A stretch of DNA of 64,000 nt from Methylobacillus arboreus. Lineage in GTDB: Bacteria > Pseudomonadota > Gammaproteobacteria > Burkholderiales > Methylophilaceae. The DNA lies in the NCBI RefSeq assembly GCF_020532725.1, contig NZ_JAJAVC010000003.1, forward strand, positions 930,001 to 994,000. Reading direction: 5' to 3'. The first letter of the stretch is position 1. Each line of letters opens with the position of its first letter. The position numbers were made by a program, and so were the translations under genes. The notes below the pieces were generated by a model, which was not told the DNA's origin, searched no databases, and worked only from the letters and a program-made list of their open reading frames with translations. This document shows, piece by piece, positions 17,354 through 26,002 of this stretch.

Positions 17354-19500
17354 GCACTTTTACTCGCTGAATGATGGTTCTGATGGTAGATACGCTGATA
17401 TGTTTGCAAAGCCTGCTGCACCCGGCCCAACACAGTATCGGCAGGATAAGCGCCATCCGCGCCAAGGCTGCCCACCGGCACCCCGGTCAAGTGCTCAATC
17501 CCGTCCAGCACATGCTCCATGGCATGGATGTGGAATTTACCCTCTTCCACAGCACGCACGATATCTTTGTTCAACAACAAATGCCTCAAATTGCGTGCGG
17601 GCAACAATACGCCTTGCTGCCCATCCAGACCAAGCTTCTCGCATATACGGAAATGGCCTTCGATCTTTTCATTGATGCCGCCCACCGGCAGCACATCGCC
17701 ATGCTGGTTCAAGGCACCCGTCACGGCAATGCCTTGCTGCAAGGGCAAGCCTGAGAGGCCGGAAAGCAAGGCATACAATTCGGCACACGAGGCCGAGTCC
17801 CCTTCCACGCCATGATATTCCTGCTCAAACACCAAGGATGCATTGAGTGACAATGGCGCCTGTTGTGCAAACGTGGCGGACAACCAGTTTTGCAGGATAA
17901 ACATGCCTTTGTCATGCTGCGGCCCTGTCATCTTGACTTCACGGTCTATATTGACGACTCCGTGACGGCCAGGATAACAACGTGCGGAAATCTGCACTGG
18001 CGAGCCAAATTCGGCATCCCCCATGTCGATGTGCGTCAGGCCATTGATGCGCCCTATTTCCCGCCCACGCACACTGATGAGGAGCTCGCCATCCAGGATC
18101 GACTCCCGCAACTGCTGTTCGGCATAATCATGGCGGCCACGGGAAGCCTCCAGGGCAGCCTCTACTTCTGCCAAACCTACCCGGCTACCCGGCATAGCCA
18201 GTGCTGCCGACTCCTGCACCAGCGGCGTTAAACGGCCCAATGCCAGGTTAAGCCTGGCCTGATCTTCTTCCCACTCATGCATGGCCTGCAACAGGCGGGC
18301 AACCGCCGCCGCGGTAAAATGCGGCAGGCCGTCATCATGGCACAATCGCGCGACATGGCATGCCAACTGATGGTAAATGCCGGGCTCCGCGGTCCGGCTT
18401 TCCGCAAACTCGATTTTGGTGCGGAAATGCTCGAGAAAGGCAGCATGATGCTCATGTAAATGGTAGTAATCATCGCGGGTGGCAATCAGAATCAGCTTGA
18501 AATCCAGCGGCAATGGTTCAGGGTTAAGGGCAATCAAGGCCCCGTTGCCAGAGCTGCTGCCCGCATCATCGATTTGCAGCTTGCGATTACGCAACACCCG
18601 GCCCAGCTTTTCAAGCAAGGGGTTGCTCCCTTGCTGGTCGGTGAGAATGTCCTCAAGATGCAGAATCAATACACCCCCATTCGCACGCAGCAAGTTACCC
18701 GCCTTGAGGCGCATGGTATCTGCCACATGATGCTCTGCCGCCGCTTCTATGCCACCGAACAAGGATTGATGGCTGGGATCGTCATCGTAAATCACGGGCG
18801 CCCCGGCAAGCTCGCCGTTGTTGACCAGCAGGTTGGCGCGAAAACGCCCTAAAAACGCCTCCTGCATGCCGTCAGCCTCGCTATTGGGTGCAGGAATGAA
18901 CACTTCCGCATTCTCGAGCACTTCCTGCACGAGCTGTGCTACCCATTGGTCAAACACGGCAGGCTCAAGCACGCTGTCTGCGACTTGCTGGCGAATCTGT
19001 GCCAATTCATCCTCAAGATAGGCCTTGAGACGGTCACCCGGAGCGTGGGTAGCATCGCCAGGCTGCCCAGGGCGCAGCTGGCGTTCTGCTTGCATCAGCC
19101 CCGGGATGGAACGCAATTGCCTGCGCACAAACTGGTCCAGCAGCTGGCGCAGCTCATTTCCCTTGCCAGCCTTGAGCCGCAACAACAGCGGTTTTTCCGG
19201 TATGTGGAAATTCAACAGGTAGACACGATCATCCGGCGCCGGCTGTTGCGTCAGTTCCTGTTCCACCATTTGCTGCAATAATGAAGTGCGGCCAGAACCC
19301 GGCTCGCCTATCACCAGCATATGGTAGCCGGGTTGCCGCATGCGCAGGCCAAAGCTGGCAGCGGCAAATGCACGATCCTGTCCTATCCATTGCTGCGCAT
19401 TGGCTTGCGCTTGCGGCAACAATTCCGAGGTATTGTCAAAACCCAGGCTTTGCGGATTGATGATGATATTGAGTTGCTGTGGGGTAAGCTTGCTTAGCAT
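17350..19500 (-). CDS. Lon-like ATP-dependent protease (S16 family, LonB/YcbZ-like)
   Basis: 716 residues. The N-terminal ATPase part contains VIGEPGSGRTSLL near residue 65, a P-loop in which the usual Lys is Arg. A middle region (NPEPLPLDFKLILIATRDDY, then RTAEPGIYHQLACHVA) corresponds to the AAA small domain. The C-terminal peptidase has GVEGDSASCAEL, with the catalytic Ser near residue 567, and GGINEKIEGHFRIC, with the catalytic Lys near 609, so proteolysis should be intact. This is the COG1067 group, not classical Lon, since it lacks the Lon N-domain. The Arg in the P-loop may weaken ATP use, though I believe this substitution is found in relatives. It lies 39 bp after moaE and overlaps hslR by 4 bp. 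Confidence 0.85.
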   Translation of the reverse strand: MLSKLTPQQLNIIINPQSLGFDNTSELLPQAQANAQQWIGQDRAFAAASFGLRMRQPGYHMLVIGEPGSGRTSLLQQMVEQELTQQPAPDDRVYLLNFHIPEKPLLLRLKAGKGNELRQLLDQFVRRQLRSIPGLMQAERQLRPGQPGDATHAPGDRLKAYLEDELAQIRQQVADSVLEPAVFDQWVAQLVQEVLENAEVFIPAPNSEADGMQEAFLGRFRANLLVNNGELAGAPVIYDDDPSHQSLFGGIEAAAEHHVADTMRLKAGNLLRANGGVLILHLEDILTDQQGSNPLLEKLGRVLRNRKLQIDDAGSSSGNGALIALNPEPLPLDFKLILIATRDDYYHLHEHHAAFLEHFRTKIEFAESRTAEPGIYHQLACHVARLCHDDGLPHFTAAAVARLLQAMHEWEEDQARLNLALGRLTPLVQESAALAMPGSRVGLAEVEAALEASRGRHDYAEQQLRESILDGELLISVRGREIGRINGLTHIDMGDAEFGSPVQISARCYPGRHGVVNIDREVKMTGPQHDKGMFILQNWLSATFAQQAPLSLNASLVFEQEYHGVEGDSASCAELYALLSGLSGLPLQQGIAVTGALNQHGDVLPVGGINEKIEGHFRICEKLGLDGQQGVLLPARNLRHLLLNKDIVRAVEEGKFHIHAMEHVLDGIEHLTGVPVGSLGADGAYPADTVLGRVQQALQTYQRIYHQNHHSASKSA

Positions 19501-19539
19501 CAGGTGGGTATTTTTAAAGGTTAGGTAAACACAACAGGC

Positions 19540-19989
19540 TTATTGCCAGCGGTCGCGCGCTGCCTGGTCACACTCGCGCGAATCCAGCCAGTGCGCACCA
19601 TCTGGCGTAGCCTCTTTCTTCCAGAACGGCGCTTCTGTCTTGAGGTAATCCATGATAAATTCGCAAGCGGCAAAAGCATCGCCACGATGCGCGCTCGCCA
19701 CGGCCACAAGCACGATCTGCGCTAACGGTGGCAAGGTGCCGATGCGGTGTATGACCAGCGCATCAAACAGCGGCCAGCGTTGTTTGGCCTGCTCCACAAT
19801 TGCAGCCAGCGATTTCTCGGTCATGCCGGGATAATGCTCCAGCGTCAGGCTGGAGACCGCATTGCCGTCATTCAGGTCGCGCACCTGGCCGGTGAACGAC
19901 ACCACGGCCCCGGCTTGGGGGTGATTCAGGCGCAACTGCGTGATTTCCGCGCCCATGTCAAAATCCTGCTCTTGCACGCGTATGGCCAT
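19540..19989 (-). CDS. moaE: Molybdopterin synthase catalytic subunit MoaE
   Basis: Transfers sulphur from the MoaD thiocarboxylate to precursor Z to form the molybdopterin dithiolene. 149 residues, normal size. The conserved AVVSFTGQVRD, LEHYPGMTEKSL, HRIGTLPPLAQIVLVAVASAHR and the active-site stretch YLKTEAPFWKKE are all present, including the two lysines expected at the catalytic centre. The gene follows moaD with 2 bp between, as in most operons of this type. No other molybdenum cofactor genes are in the window. Confidence 0.95.
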   Translation of the reverse strand: MAIRVQEQDFDMGAEITQLRLNHPQAGAVVSFTGQVRDLNDGNAVSSLTLEHYPGMTEKSLAAIVEQAKQRWPLFDALVIHRIGTLPPLAQIVLVAVASAHRGDAFAACEFIMDYLKTEAPFWKKEATPDGAHWLDSRECDQAARDRWQ

Positions 19990-19991
19990 TG

Positions 19992-20243
19992 TCAGCCTCC
20001 AGTCACCGGGGGAAAGAACGCCACTTCATCGCCCTGCTGCACCACTGCGCTGTCTGCCACCAACTGCTGGTTAACGGCGGCGCGCAAGCGGGAATTGTCC
20101 GCAAACTGTTCCTGCCAGGCGCCGCCACGCGCCGCCAGCAGCTTTTTCAGTGCAGATACGCTATCGGGCCCTGGCCAGGAAAGGCTTTCGCCTTCCGTGC
20201 CCAGCGCTTCGCGCAACCTGGCAAAATACAGCAGCTGGATCAT
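19992..20243 (-). CDS. moaD: Molybdopterin synthase sulphur-carrier subunit MoaD
   Basis: Ubiquitin-fold sulphur carrier of 83 residues. The N-terminus MIQLLYFARLREALG and the C-terminal VAFFPPVTGG, whose last Gly is the residue activated as a thiocarboxylate, are standard. Its ATG overlaps the TGA of an upstream 59-codon gene in an ATGA arrangement (20240-20243), and moaE starts 2 bp after its stop codon. These contacts indicate an operon rmuC, small gene, moaD, moaE and probably the Lon-like gene and hslR. Confidence 0.95.
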   Translation of the reverse strand: MIQLLYFARLREALGTEGESLSWPGPDSVSALKKLLAARGGAWQEQFADNSRLRAAVNQQLVADSAVVQQGDEVAFFPPVTGG

Positions 20244-20419
20244 GCGCCAGTGACATCCTCATCGGTCACTGGACCGCGCTTGCCACTGATGGCTTCGCCC
20301 ATCAGGGTCAGCAACCTGGCCCTGTGCTCTTCATTGTCCATCAGACTGGAGCTGAAGGTAATGCCGAATTTGTTGGCATATTGCTGTACCAGGAAGATAA
20401 AACCTTGCTCATCACTCAT
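20240..20419 (-). CDS. Small hypothetical protein (59 aa) between rmuC and moaD
   Basis: A 59-codon frame beginning ATG AGT GAT GAG at 20419 and ending TGA at 20242-20240. The protein begins MSDEQGFIFLVQQYANKFG, contains DNEEHRARLLTLMGEAIS, and ends GPVTDEDVTGA. It is acidic, with two likely helices. Support for it being real: a strong ribosome site GAGGAG about 10 bp before the ATG, an 8-bp overlap with the end of rmuC, and a 4-bp ATGA overlap with moaD that leaves no idle DNA. No signal peptide, metal-binding cysteine pair or known domain is visible. I do not recognise the family. It may be translated with moaD simply for coupling, or act in cofactor synthesis. Confidence 0.7.
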   Translation of the reverse strand: MSDEQGFIFLVQQYANKFGITFSSSLMDNEEHRARLLTLMGEAISGKRGPVTDEDVTGA

Positions 20420-21752
20420 CGTTTAATTGCTCCTCTAAATCGTTATCTGACAATGCCAGACCGGCCTGGGATTCCCCCTCCAGCTCCACGCGCTCGATCT
20501 GGGCGAAACGGCGTGAAATCTTCTGGCTGGTGGTATGCACGTCCTGCACGTCCTCATGCGCCTGGCGTATATGGTCGGCAAGCTTCTTCATGCGCACATC
20601 AAAGCGCGAGAACTCCTTGGAAAGCTTGCCCAACTCATCCTTGATGATATGCACCTGCTTGCGCGTCTCCACATCCTTGAGCACCGCGCGCGCGGTGTTG
20701 AGCACCGCCATCAACGTGGTCGGCGACACCACCCACACGCGGCGGCTCATGGCGTAATCGACAATATCCGGATGATAGGCATGGATCTCGGCAAACACGG
20801 CTTCTGCCGGGATGAACATCACGGCCCCATCCGACGTGACATTCGGGATAATGTATTTTGTAGCAATATCATCCACATGTTTTTTGACATCGGACTTGAA
20901 CTGGCGTTGCGCGGCAATGCGTTCGGCATCGGAAATATCGCGTGCCAGCATGCGGTGGTAGTTTTCCAGCGGAAACTTGGAATCCACGGCGACAGTGCCG
21001 GTAGGTTCAGGCAGGAACAAGGCGCAATCGACGCGAGTGCCGTTGCTCAGCACATGCTGCATGGCATAGGAGGTCACAGGCAATACATTACGCACCAGCG
21101 CCTCAAGCTGCACCTCGCCAAAAGCGCCACGTGAACGCTTGTCGCCTAACAGCTCCTGCAGGCTCACGACATTGGTGGTGAGGCCGTCTATCTTTTTCTG
21201 CGCCTCGTCTATCGTCGCCAGGCGCTCCATCACGCGCACAAAAGTGTCGTTGGTCTTCTTGAAACCTTCGTCCAACCGCTCTGAGACCTTGCCGCCGATC
21301 TCCTCAAGGCGGCCGTCCACCGTCTTGGTCAGCAGTTCAATCGTATTGGTGAGCTGGGTAGCCGTCTTGAGCATGCTCTCCTGGATCAATGACTGCTGCG
21401 CCTTGCCCTGCTCCGCCAATGTCACGTGCAAGCGCTCGAGCATGGTTTCGCGCGTTTGCGCAAGATTCTCCGTCTGGCTTAATTCCAGCGCCTTCATGGC
21501 ATCGCGGGTCTGCTGCAACTCCTGTGCCACCGCTGCACGCAGGCGCTCTGCCTGTTCGCTGGAGACCTGGTTGAGACGATCGCCCAGCTTGTTGAGCCCG
21601 TCATTGAGATCGCGCAACATCTCGCGATGCTTTTCCTCAAGCTGCCGGAGCAACTGCTGATTGGTATTTCCGCTGCTCAACTGGCGGTAGGCAAGCCACA
21701 GCAGGAGAAGCACGGAAACGAAGGCAAGAACGAGGATGATGGTATCTGTCAT
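20412..21752 (-). CDS. rmuC: DNA recombination protein RmuC
   Basis: About 446 residues. A single N-terminal membrane helix (IILVLAFVSVLLLLWLAY) is followed by a long coiled coil of roughly 150 residues (QLEEKHREMLRDLNDGLNK onward) and then the RmuC nuclease-like core: LGDKRSRGAFGEVQLEAL, ALFLPEPTGTVAVDSKFPLE, and IIPNVTSDGAVMFIPAEAVF. RmuC limits inversions at short inverted repeats and is linked to phage defence in some bacteria. An extension upstream to 21794 exists, but the ATG at 21752 (MTDTIILV) places the membrane helix at the very N-terminus as usual. The C-terminal tail LSDNDLEEQLNDE is acidic. Confidence 0.92.
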   Translation of the reverse strand: MTDTIILVLAFVSVLLLLWLAYRQLSSGNTNQQLLRQLEEKHREMLRDLNDGLNKLGDRLNQVSSEQAERLRAAVAQELQQTRDAMKALELSQTENLAQTRETMLERLHVTLAEQGKAQQSLIQESMLKTATQLTNTIELLTKTVDGRLEEIGGKVSERLDEGFKKTNDTFVRVMERLATIDEAQKKIDGLTTNVVSLQELLGDKRSRGAFGEVQLEALVRNVLPVTSYAMQHVLSNGTRVDCALFLPEPTGTVAVDSKFPLENYHRMLARDISDAERIAAQRQFKSDVKKHVDDIATKYIIPNVTSDGAVMFIPAEAVFAEIHAYHPDIVDYAMSRRVWVVSPTTLMAVLNTARAVLKDVETRKQVHIIKDELGKLSKEFSRFDVRMKKLADHIRQAHEDVQDVHTTSQKISRRFAQIERVELEGESQAGLALSDNDLEEQLNDE

Positions 21753-21810
21753 AAGGGTGAAATTATAACGCATCACCCACTGACAGACGGGCAAAGCATT
21801 GGCGAGCGCT

Positions 21811-21866
21811 TTAAAAAAAGGCCGCCCCGGATCAGATCAGGGAAAGCAAGGAGAAATCCGGGGCAA
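21811..21866 (-). terminator. Terminator after the TPR-oxygenase gene
   Basis: Reading the minus strand, a perfect 9-bp inverted repeat (plus-strand arms GCCCCGGAT at 21824-21832 and ATCCGGGGC at 21856-21864, 23-nt spacer) is followed within a few bases by a run of seven T (plus-strand A at 21813-21819). The loop is long for an intrinsic terminator. It lies 15 bp past the stop codon of the TPR gene. Confidence 0.65.
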
Positions 21867-21880
21867 CCAGTAAACCAAGG

Positions 21881-23602
21881 CTAGGCCAACACTCTCAAGG
21901 ACCAGGCAGATACCTCTGCAAATTCGGCGATCAGCAGATTGAATGCTCCCAGCAACATGACCTTCATACTGTTGAAGCTCAATGCATCTCTGGCAAACCT
22001 GAGCGCAGGCTTGATATCGAACGCGATGCAGATGCGCTCCTCATCGGAGTGGAACGGGATGGTGCGGTGAAACAGCGAGGAAGGAAACAGCACGATATCC
22101 CCGACCTTTGGCCTGACGGTCTTGACGGGGAAGTCGTCATGCAGCTTGGGATAATCATCGCCATGCGTGCTGAACTCGATGCAGCCGCCATTGCCATCTC
22201 GTACTTGCTGCGGCAAAGCCAGGTAGACACAGCCGCTCAGCCAGCCGATCTCATGGATGTGGGATGTCAAGTGGCCCCCCTGGCGCATGCGCACGTACCA
22301 GGAACTCGCAAATTCAGCCTCCTCGGGAAAGTGCCGCATCAGGTCGCAATCCTTGCCTGCAAACCTTTCGGCGTAAGCTTGCACTTCATTGCGGATCAGG
22401 GCTGCAAGCTCACGGAATGAATCCTCCTTGCGCTTGAACAGGTTGCCAGCGGATTGCATGCCATGATACAGCCTGCCCTGCTTGCGTTCGGCAATTTCAG
22501 TGAACTGGATATCTTCAAGCAATTGCGCGAGCAATGCGCTTTCAGGCTCGGCCAAAGGGGCAATGCCGCGGTGAAAGACAAAATCCACCGGGTTACGGCA
22601 GAAGCGGTAGGCGTCCTCCTGGTGAAAGTTGGCGGCATAGTGCGCAGAAAGCGTTGCCAGAAACGGGGAGACATGAGGATCCTGCGCCAGTAATGGCTGC
22701 AAACGCTGCTGGAATAGGTCATATTGGCCTGACTTATACAGGCAATACAGAATACGCTCCTGCCAGTCTTCCAGTTTCGACGCCTCGAAATACGGGATCG
22801 CCTCGGCAAAACGTCTTGCGTCGTAAAGAAACTGTGCCATATTGAAGGAGGCAGCCTGGTGTCCTGGCACCAGACTTAGTGCTTGCTGATAACAGGCTAC
22901 GGCCTTTTCCATCTGACCCTGGTCGCGGAACACCTCGCCAAGGTTGTTGTGTGCATCGGCATAATTGGGCTGCAAGCCAATTGCCTGCTGGTAATGGGCA
23001 ACAGCCTGCTCCAGTGCGCCGCGGTCCCGTAATGCCGTAGCAAGATTGAAGTGACCCAGGGCATGATCGGAAATCGCCAATGACTGGCGGTAACAGGCAA
23101 TGGCGTCATCCAGCTGCCCCTGCTGCTGCAAGGCAGTGCCCATGGCACCATAAGCCTCAAAAAACCCTGGCTCGATCACAACAGCCTGGCGGTAGTGCTG
23201 GATGGCCTCGTCCAGCAATTGCTGCTTCTGTAGCAATGTAGCCAAATTGAAATGCGCCACCGCAAGCCCGGGGCTGATCGCAATGGCACGTTTATACGAG
23301 GTCACCGCCTCGTCGTCGCGCCCGAGCTGGGACAGTACCGACCCAAGGTTGAAATGTATTTCTGAAATGGAAGGGTTGATGGCAAGCGCCTTGCGATAGC
23401 TTTGCACTGCCTCCGCGAACTTTTTTTGCCCCTCAAGTGCAACACCCAGCACGTTGTATACAACCAGTGCACTCGGGTACTGCTTGATCAAAGCGCGCGC
23501 CCTCACCTCCGCCGCATTGAACTGACCGGTATTGTATAGGTTGAAAAGCGCATGAACCTCACCCTGGCCAGGTTGCCTGACCGCCTGCACACCTTGTTTC
23601 AT
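21881..23602 (-). CDS. TPR-repeat protein with C-terminal 2OG-Fe(II) oxygenase-like domain
   Basis: About 573 residues. Residues 20-310 consist of seven or more 34-residue tetratricopeptide repeats, recognisable by units such as AVQSYRKALAINPSISEIHFNLG and AVAHYQQAIGLQPNYADAHNNLG spaced at 34 residues (only parts quoted). The C-terminal region from about 440 has HIHEIGWLSGCVYL, FPSSLFHRTIPFH and ICIAFDI, the pattern of the putative 2OG-Fe(II) oxygenase family (PF13759 type), with His and acidic iron ligands and a distal His. Such fusions resemble peptidyl or prolyl hydroxylases guided by TPR, but no substrate is evident. A longer start at 23653 exists; the ATG at 23602 leads into MKQGVQAVRQPG. 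It stands alone with its own terminator. Confidence 0.8.
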   Translation of the reverse strand: MKQGVQAVRQPGQGEVHALFNLYNTGQFNAAEVRARALIKQYPSALVVYNVLGVALEGQKKFAEAVQSYRKALAINPSISEIHFNLGSVLSQLGRDDEAVTSYKRAIAISPGLAVAHFNLATLLQKQQLLDEAIQHYRQAVVIEPGFFEAYGAMGTALQQQGQLDDAIACYRQSLAISDHALGHFNLATALRDRGALEQAVAHYQQAIGLQPNYADAHNNLGEVFRDQGQMEKAVACYQQALSLVPGHQAASFNMAQFLYDARRFAEAIPYFEASKLEDWQERILYCLYKSGQYDLFQQRLQPLLAQDPHVSPFLATLSAHYAANFHQEDAYRFCRNPVDFVFHRGIAPLAEPESALLAQLLEDIQFTEIAERKQGRLYHGMQSAGNLFKRKEDSFRELAALIRNEVQAYAERFAGKDCDLMRHFPEEAEFASSWYVRMRQGGHLTSHIHEIGWLSGCVYLALPQQVRDGNGGCIEFSTHGDDYPKLHDDFPVKTVRPKVGDIVLFPSSLFHRTIPFHSDEERICIAFDIKPALRFARDALSFNSMKVMLLGAFNLLIAEFAEVSAWSLRVLA

Positions 23603-23684
23603 ACCACATCTCCATAGTTCATTATATGCATTGCAGCTCTTTTGGCCGCTCATGCAAAACCGTCCCGCTCACCGGGTCCGGAAT

Positions 23685-23702
23685 ATATACAATACTGTAT
23701 AT
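23685..23702. promoter_or_regulatory. 18-bp perfect palindrome upstream of the TPR-oxygenase gene
   Basis: Arms ATATACA and TGTATAT around ATAC, about 83 bp before the start codon at 23602. The 200 bp around it are AT-rich and gene-free. It is a candidate operator or part of the promoter. No regulator gene is nearby to pair with it. Confidence 0.4.
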
Positions 23703-23799
23703 CTATAGACATTCTGCATTAAGGTGTATCGATCTGGCAATAGTTTCTGTTACAAATTTGAAACAATTTACAACAAGCTTGCATCAGTTCATAAAAGCA

Positions 23800-23826
23800 A
23801 AAAACCCCGGCAAGCCGGGGTTTTGT
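23800..23826 (-). terminator. Intrinsic terminator of typA
   Basis: Arms CCCCGGC and GCCGGGG with a short loop, followed on the minus strand by a T-run and preceded by A-rich sequence, 25 bp after the typA stop codon at 23851. The A-tract on the other side makes it potentially bidirectional. Confidence 0.9.
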
Positions 23827-23850
23827 TTACCTCATCAATACAACTGATTA

Positions 23851-25656
23851 TTACTTGGCAGCGCGCTTGCGCTCATGCTCCAGCAGGTGACGCTTGCGGA
23901 TACGGATATTCTTGGGCGTAATTTCCACTAATTCGTCATCGTCGATGAACTCGACGGCGGACTCCAGAGTCAGCTGCACCGGCGGAACCAGGCGAACGGC
24001 TTCGTCAGTACCGGAGGCACGGACGTTGGTCAATTGCTTGCCCTTGATCGGGTTCACCACCAGGTCGTTGTCGCGACTGTGGATGCCGATGATCATGCCT
24101 TCATACAACTTGTCGCCAGGGGAGGAGAACATACGGCCGCGGTCTTGCAGCTTCCACAAGGCATAAGCCACTGCCTCGCCCTGTTCGGACGAGATCAGCA
24201 CGCCATTGCGGCGGCCAGGCATGTCTGCCTTCACCGGGGCATACTCATCAAAAATGTGCGCCATCAGGCCGGTACCGCGCGTCATGGTCAGGAACTCGCT
24301 CTGGAAGCCGATCAGGCCACGCGCAGGAATCTTGTACTCAAGGCGGGTACGGCCATTGCCGTCGGATTCCATATTCTGCAGCTCGCCACGGCGGCGGCCC
24401 AGCTCTTCCATTGCCGCGCCCTGACAGTCATCTTCCAGGTCTACGGTCAGGATTTCATATGGCTCGCACTTCTGGCCATCGATATCACGGTAGACAACAC
24501 GCGGCTTGCCTACTGCAATTTCATAACCTTCACGGCGCATGTTTTCCAGCAAAATAGTCAGGTGCAGCTCGCCACGGCCGGAAACGCGGAATACGTCGGC
24601 ATCGGAGGTATCTTCCACACGCAAGGCCACATTGGTGAGCAACTCCTTGGTAAGCCGGTCGCGGATCTGGCGGCTAGTGACAAACTTGCCTTCGGTACCG
24701 GCCAGCGGCGAGGTGTTCACCATAAAGTCCATGGTCAGTGTCGGTTCGTCCACAGCCAGAATCGGCAGGCCGACTGGATTGTCACGGTCGGCTACCGTCA
24801 CGCCGATACCGATTTCTTCGATACCGGAAATAATCACGATATCGCCTGCCTCGGCTTCGTCCACCAGAACCCGCTCAAGGCCACGGAAACCCAGCACCTG
24901 GTTGATACGGCCCTGCGCCACCTGCTCGTCACCCTTCATGACGGAAACCACCTGGCCCGGCTTGATACGGCCATTGCGGACACGCCCAACGCCCAGGCGA
25001 CCGGTATATGTAGAGTAGTCCAGTGCGGAAATCTGCAATTGCAGGCCGGCATTGCTGTCGCCTTCCGGCGGCTGCACATGGCTCAGGACGGTTTCGAACA
25101 AGGGACGCATATTGTCAGACGGTTGATTGATATCCAATGTCGCAAAGCCGTTTAATGCAGAAGCATACACAACCGGGAAATCGAGTTGCTCATCGGTGGC
25201 ACCCAGATTGGCAAACAGGTCGAAGGTCTGGTTGATGACCCAGTCGGTACGCGCGCCGGGACGATCCACCTTGTTGATTACCACGATAGGGCGCAAGCCC
25301 AGCGCCAAAGCCTTCTTGGTCACGAAGCGCGTCTGTGGCATCGGGCCTTCCACCGCATCAACCAGCAGCACTACACCGTCTACCATGCCCAATACGCGCT
25401 CTACCTCGCCGCCAAAGTCGGCGTGCCCTGGGGTATCAACAATATTGATATGCGTGCCTTCGTAGTTGACAGCGGTATTCTTGGCAAGAATGGTAATGCC
25501 GCGCTCCTTTTCAATATCGCCCGAATCCATGACGCGTTCTGAAACCTGCTGGTGGGCGGCGAATGTGCCCGCCTGTTGCAGGAGCTTGTCGACCATGGTG
25601 GTCTTGCCATGGTCAACGTGGGCGATGATGGCGATATTACGGAGGGCGCGCGACAT
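23851..25656 (-). CDS. typA: Translational GTPase TypA/BipA
   Basis: Ribosome-binding GTPase involved in 50S assembly, stress and cold growth. 601 residues, the standard length. G domain: [17 protein letters not shown] (G1), [12 protein letters not shown] (G2), [17 protein letters not shown] (G3) and [11 protein letters not shown] (G4). Domains II and III and the TypA-specific C-terminus follow; [20 protein letters not shown] is diagnostic for TypA/BipA rather than EF-G or LepA, and the basic tail [17 protein letters not shown] is typical. It has a clear terminator and its own upstream region, divergent from the helicase pair. Confidence 0.97.
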   Translation of the reverse strand: MSRALRNIAIIAHVDHGKTTMVDKLLQQAGTFAAHQQVSERVMDSGDIEKERGITILAKNTAVNYEGTHINIVDTPGHADFGGEVERVLGMVDGVVLLVDAVEGPMPQTRFVTKKALALGLRPIVVINKVDRPGARTDWVINQTFDLFANLGATDEQLDFPVVYASALNGFATLDINQPSDNMRPLFETVLSHVQPPEGDSNAGLQLQISALDYSTYTGRLGVGRVRNGRIKPGQVVSVMKGDEQVAQGRINQVLGFRGLERVLVDEAEAGDIVIISGIEEIGIGVTVADRDNPVGLPILAVDEPTLTMDFMVNTSPLAGTEGKFVTSRQIRDRLTKELLTNVALRVEDTSDADVFRVSGRGELHLTILLENMRREGYEIAVGKPRVVYRDIDGQKCEPYEILTVDLEDDCQGAAMEELGRRRGELQNMESDGNGRTRLEYKIPARGLIGFQSEFLTMTRGTGLMAHIFDEYAPVKADMPGRRNGVLISSEQGEAVAYALWKLQDRGRMFSSPGDKLYEGMIIGIHSRDNDLVVNPIKGKQLTNVRASGTDEAVRLVPPVQLTLESAVEFIDDDELVEITPKNIRIRKRHLLEHERKRAAK

Positions 25657-25942
25657 GTGTAGTTACTCTATTTGCGAAAAAGTGCGCGATTTTAACACAG
25701 AGTTGATTAAATCCGCGTTAAAACCTTTGACAAATTAAGGACACACTATATACTGCCGGACTGATTCGATTCTCTACGAATTGATGATTCATCGCCCTAG
25801 CCTCTCGAAGCCTGTGCAATTTTACGGCTCTCTTGCTTTTGTTACCGGTTAGTGGCTATGCCCGTGCGCCGGTAAGAATGCTAAAAAAAAATTTAGTCAT
25901 TGCGCCTGATACTGCCAATTAAGGCAGGTTCATTATGGCTGC
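25657..25942 (+). promoter_or_regulatory. Helicase promoter and structured leader (first part)
   Basis: On the plus strand a perfect -35 TTGACA (25727-25732) and a -10 TATACT (25749-25754), 16 bp apart, would start transcription near 25761, about 240 nt before the GTG of the first helicase. No gene lies in the leader, which continues to 26002. It contains a stem with arms TTACCGG (25842-25848) and CCGGTAA (25869-25875), then an A-run, and a smaller CTGCC/GGCAG hairpin near 25915. Long structured leaders are common on cold-inducible RNA helicase genes; a function here is inference. The typA promoter must also lie in this stretch on the other strand. Confidence 0.65.
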
Positions 25943-26002
25943 TTGCGCCCTTTTGGGGTCTTGAATTCAAGGCCTCGTCAGTTTTCCTTGAAAGGGAATT
26001 TT

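Noticed and set aside
23695-23712. LexA-like box upstream of the TPR-oxygenase gene
   Set aside because: It reads CTG-N10-GAC rather than CTG-N10-CAG, so the second half-site is wrong, and no SOS gene is adjacent.
24034-25155. Long plus-strand open frame of over 370 codons opposite typA
   Set aside because: typA is unmistakable on the other strand, and the frame has no family signature; it follows from the codon bias of the high-GC gene. The same applies to long frames opposite dnaE (42680-43822), chpA (48233-49375), the RNB gene (57619-58743) and ybbP (36302-37348).
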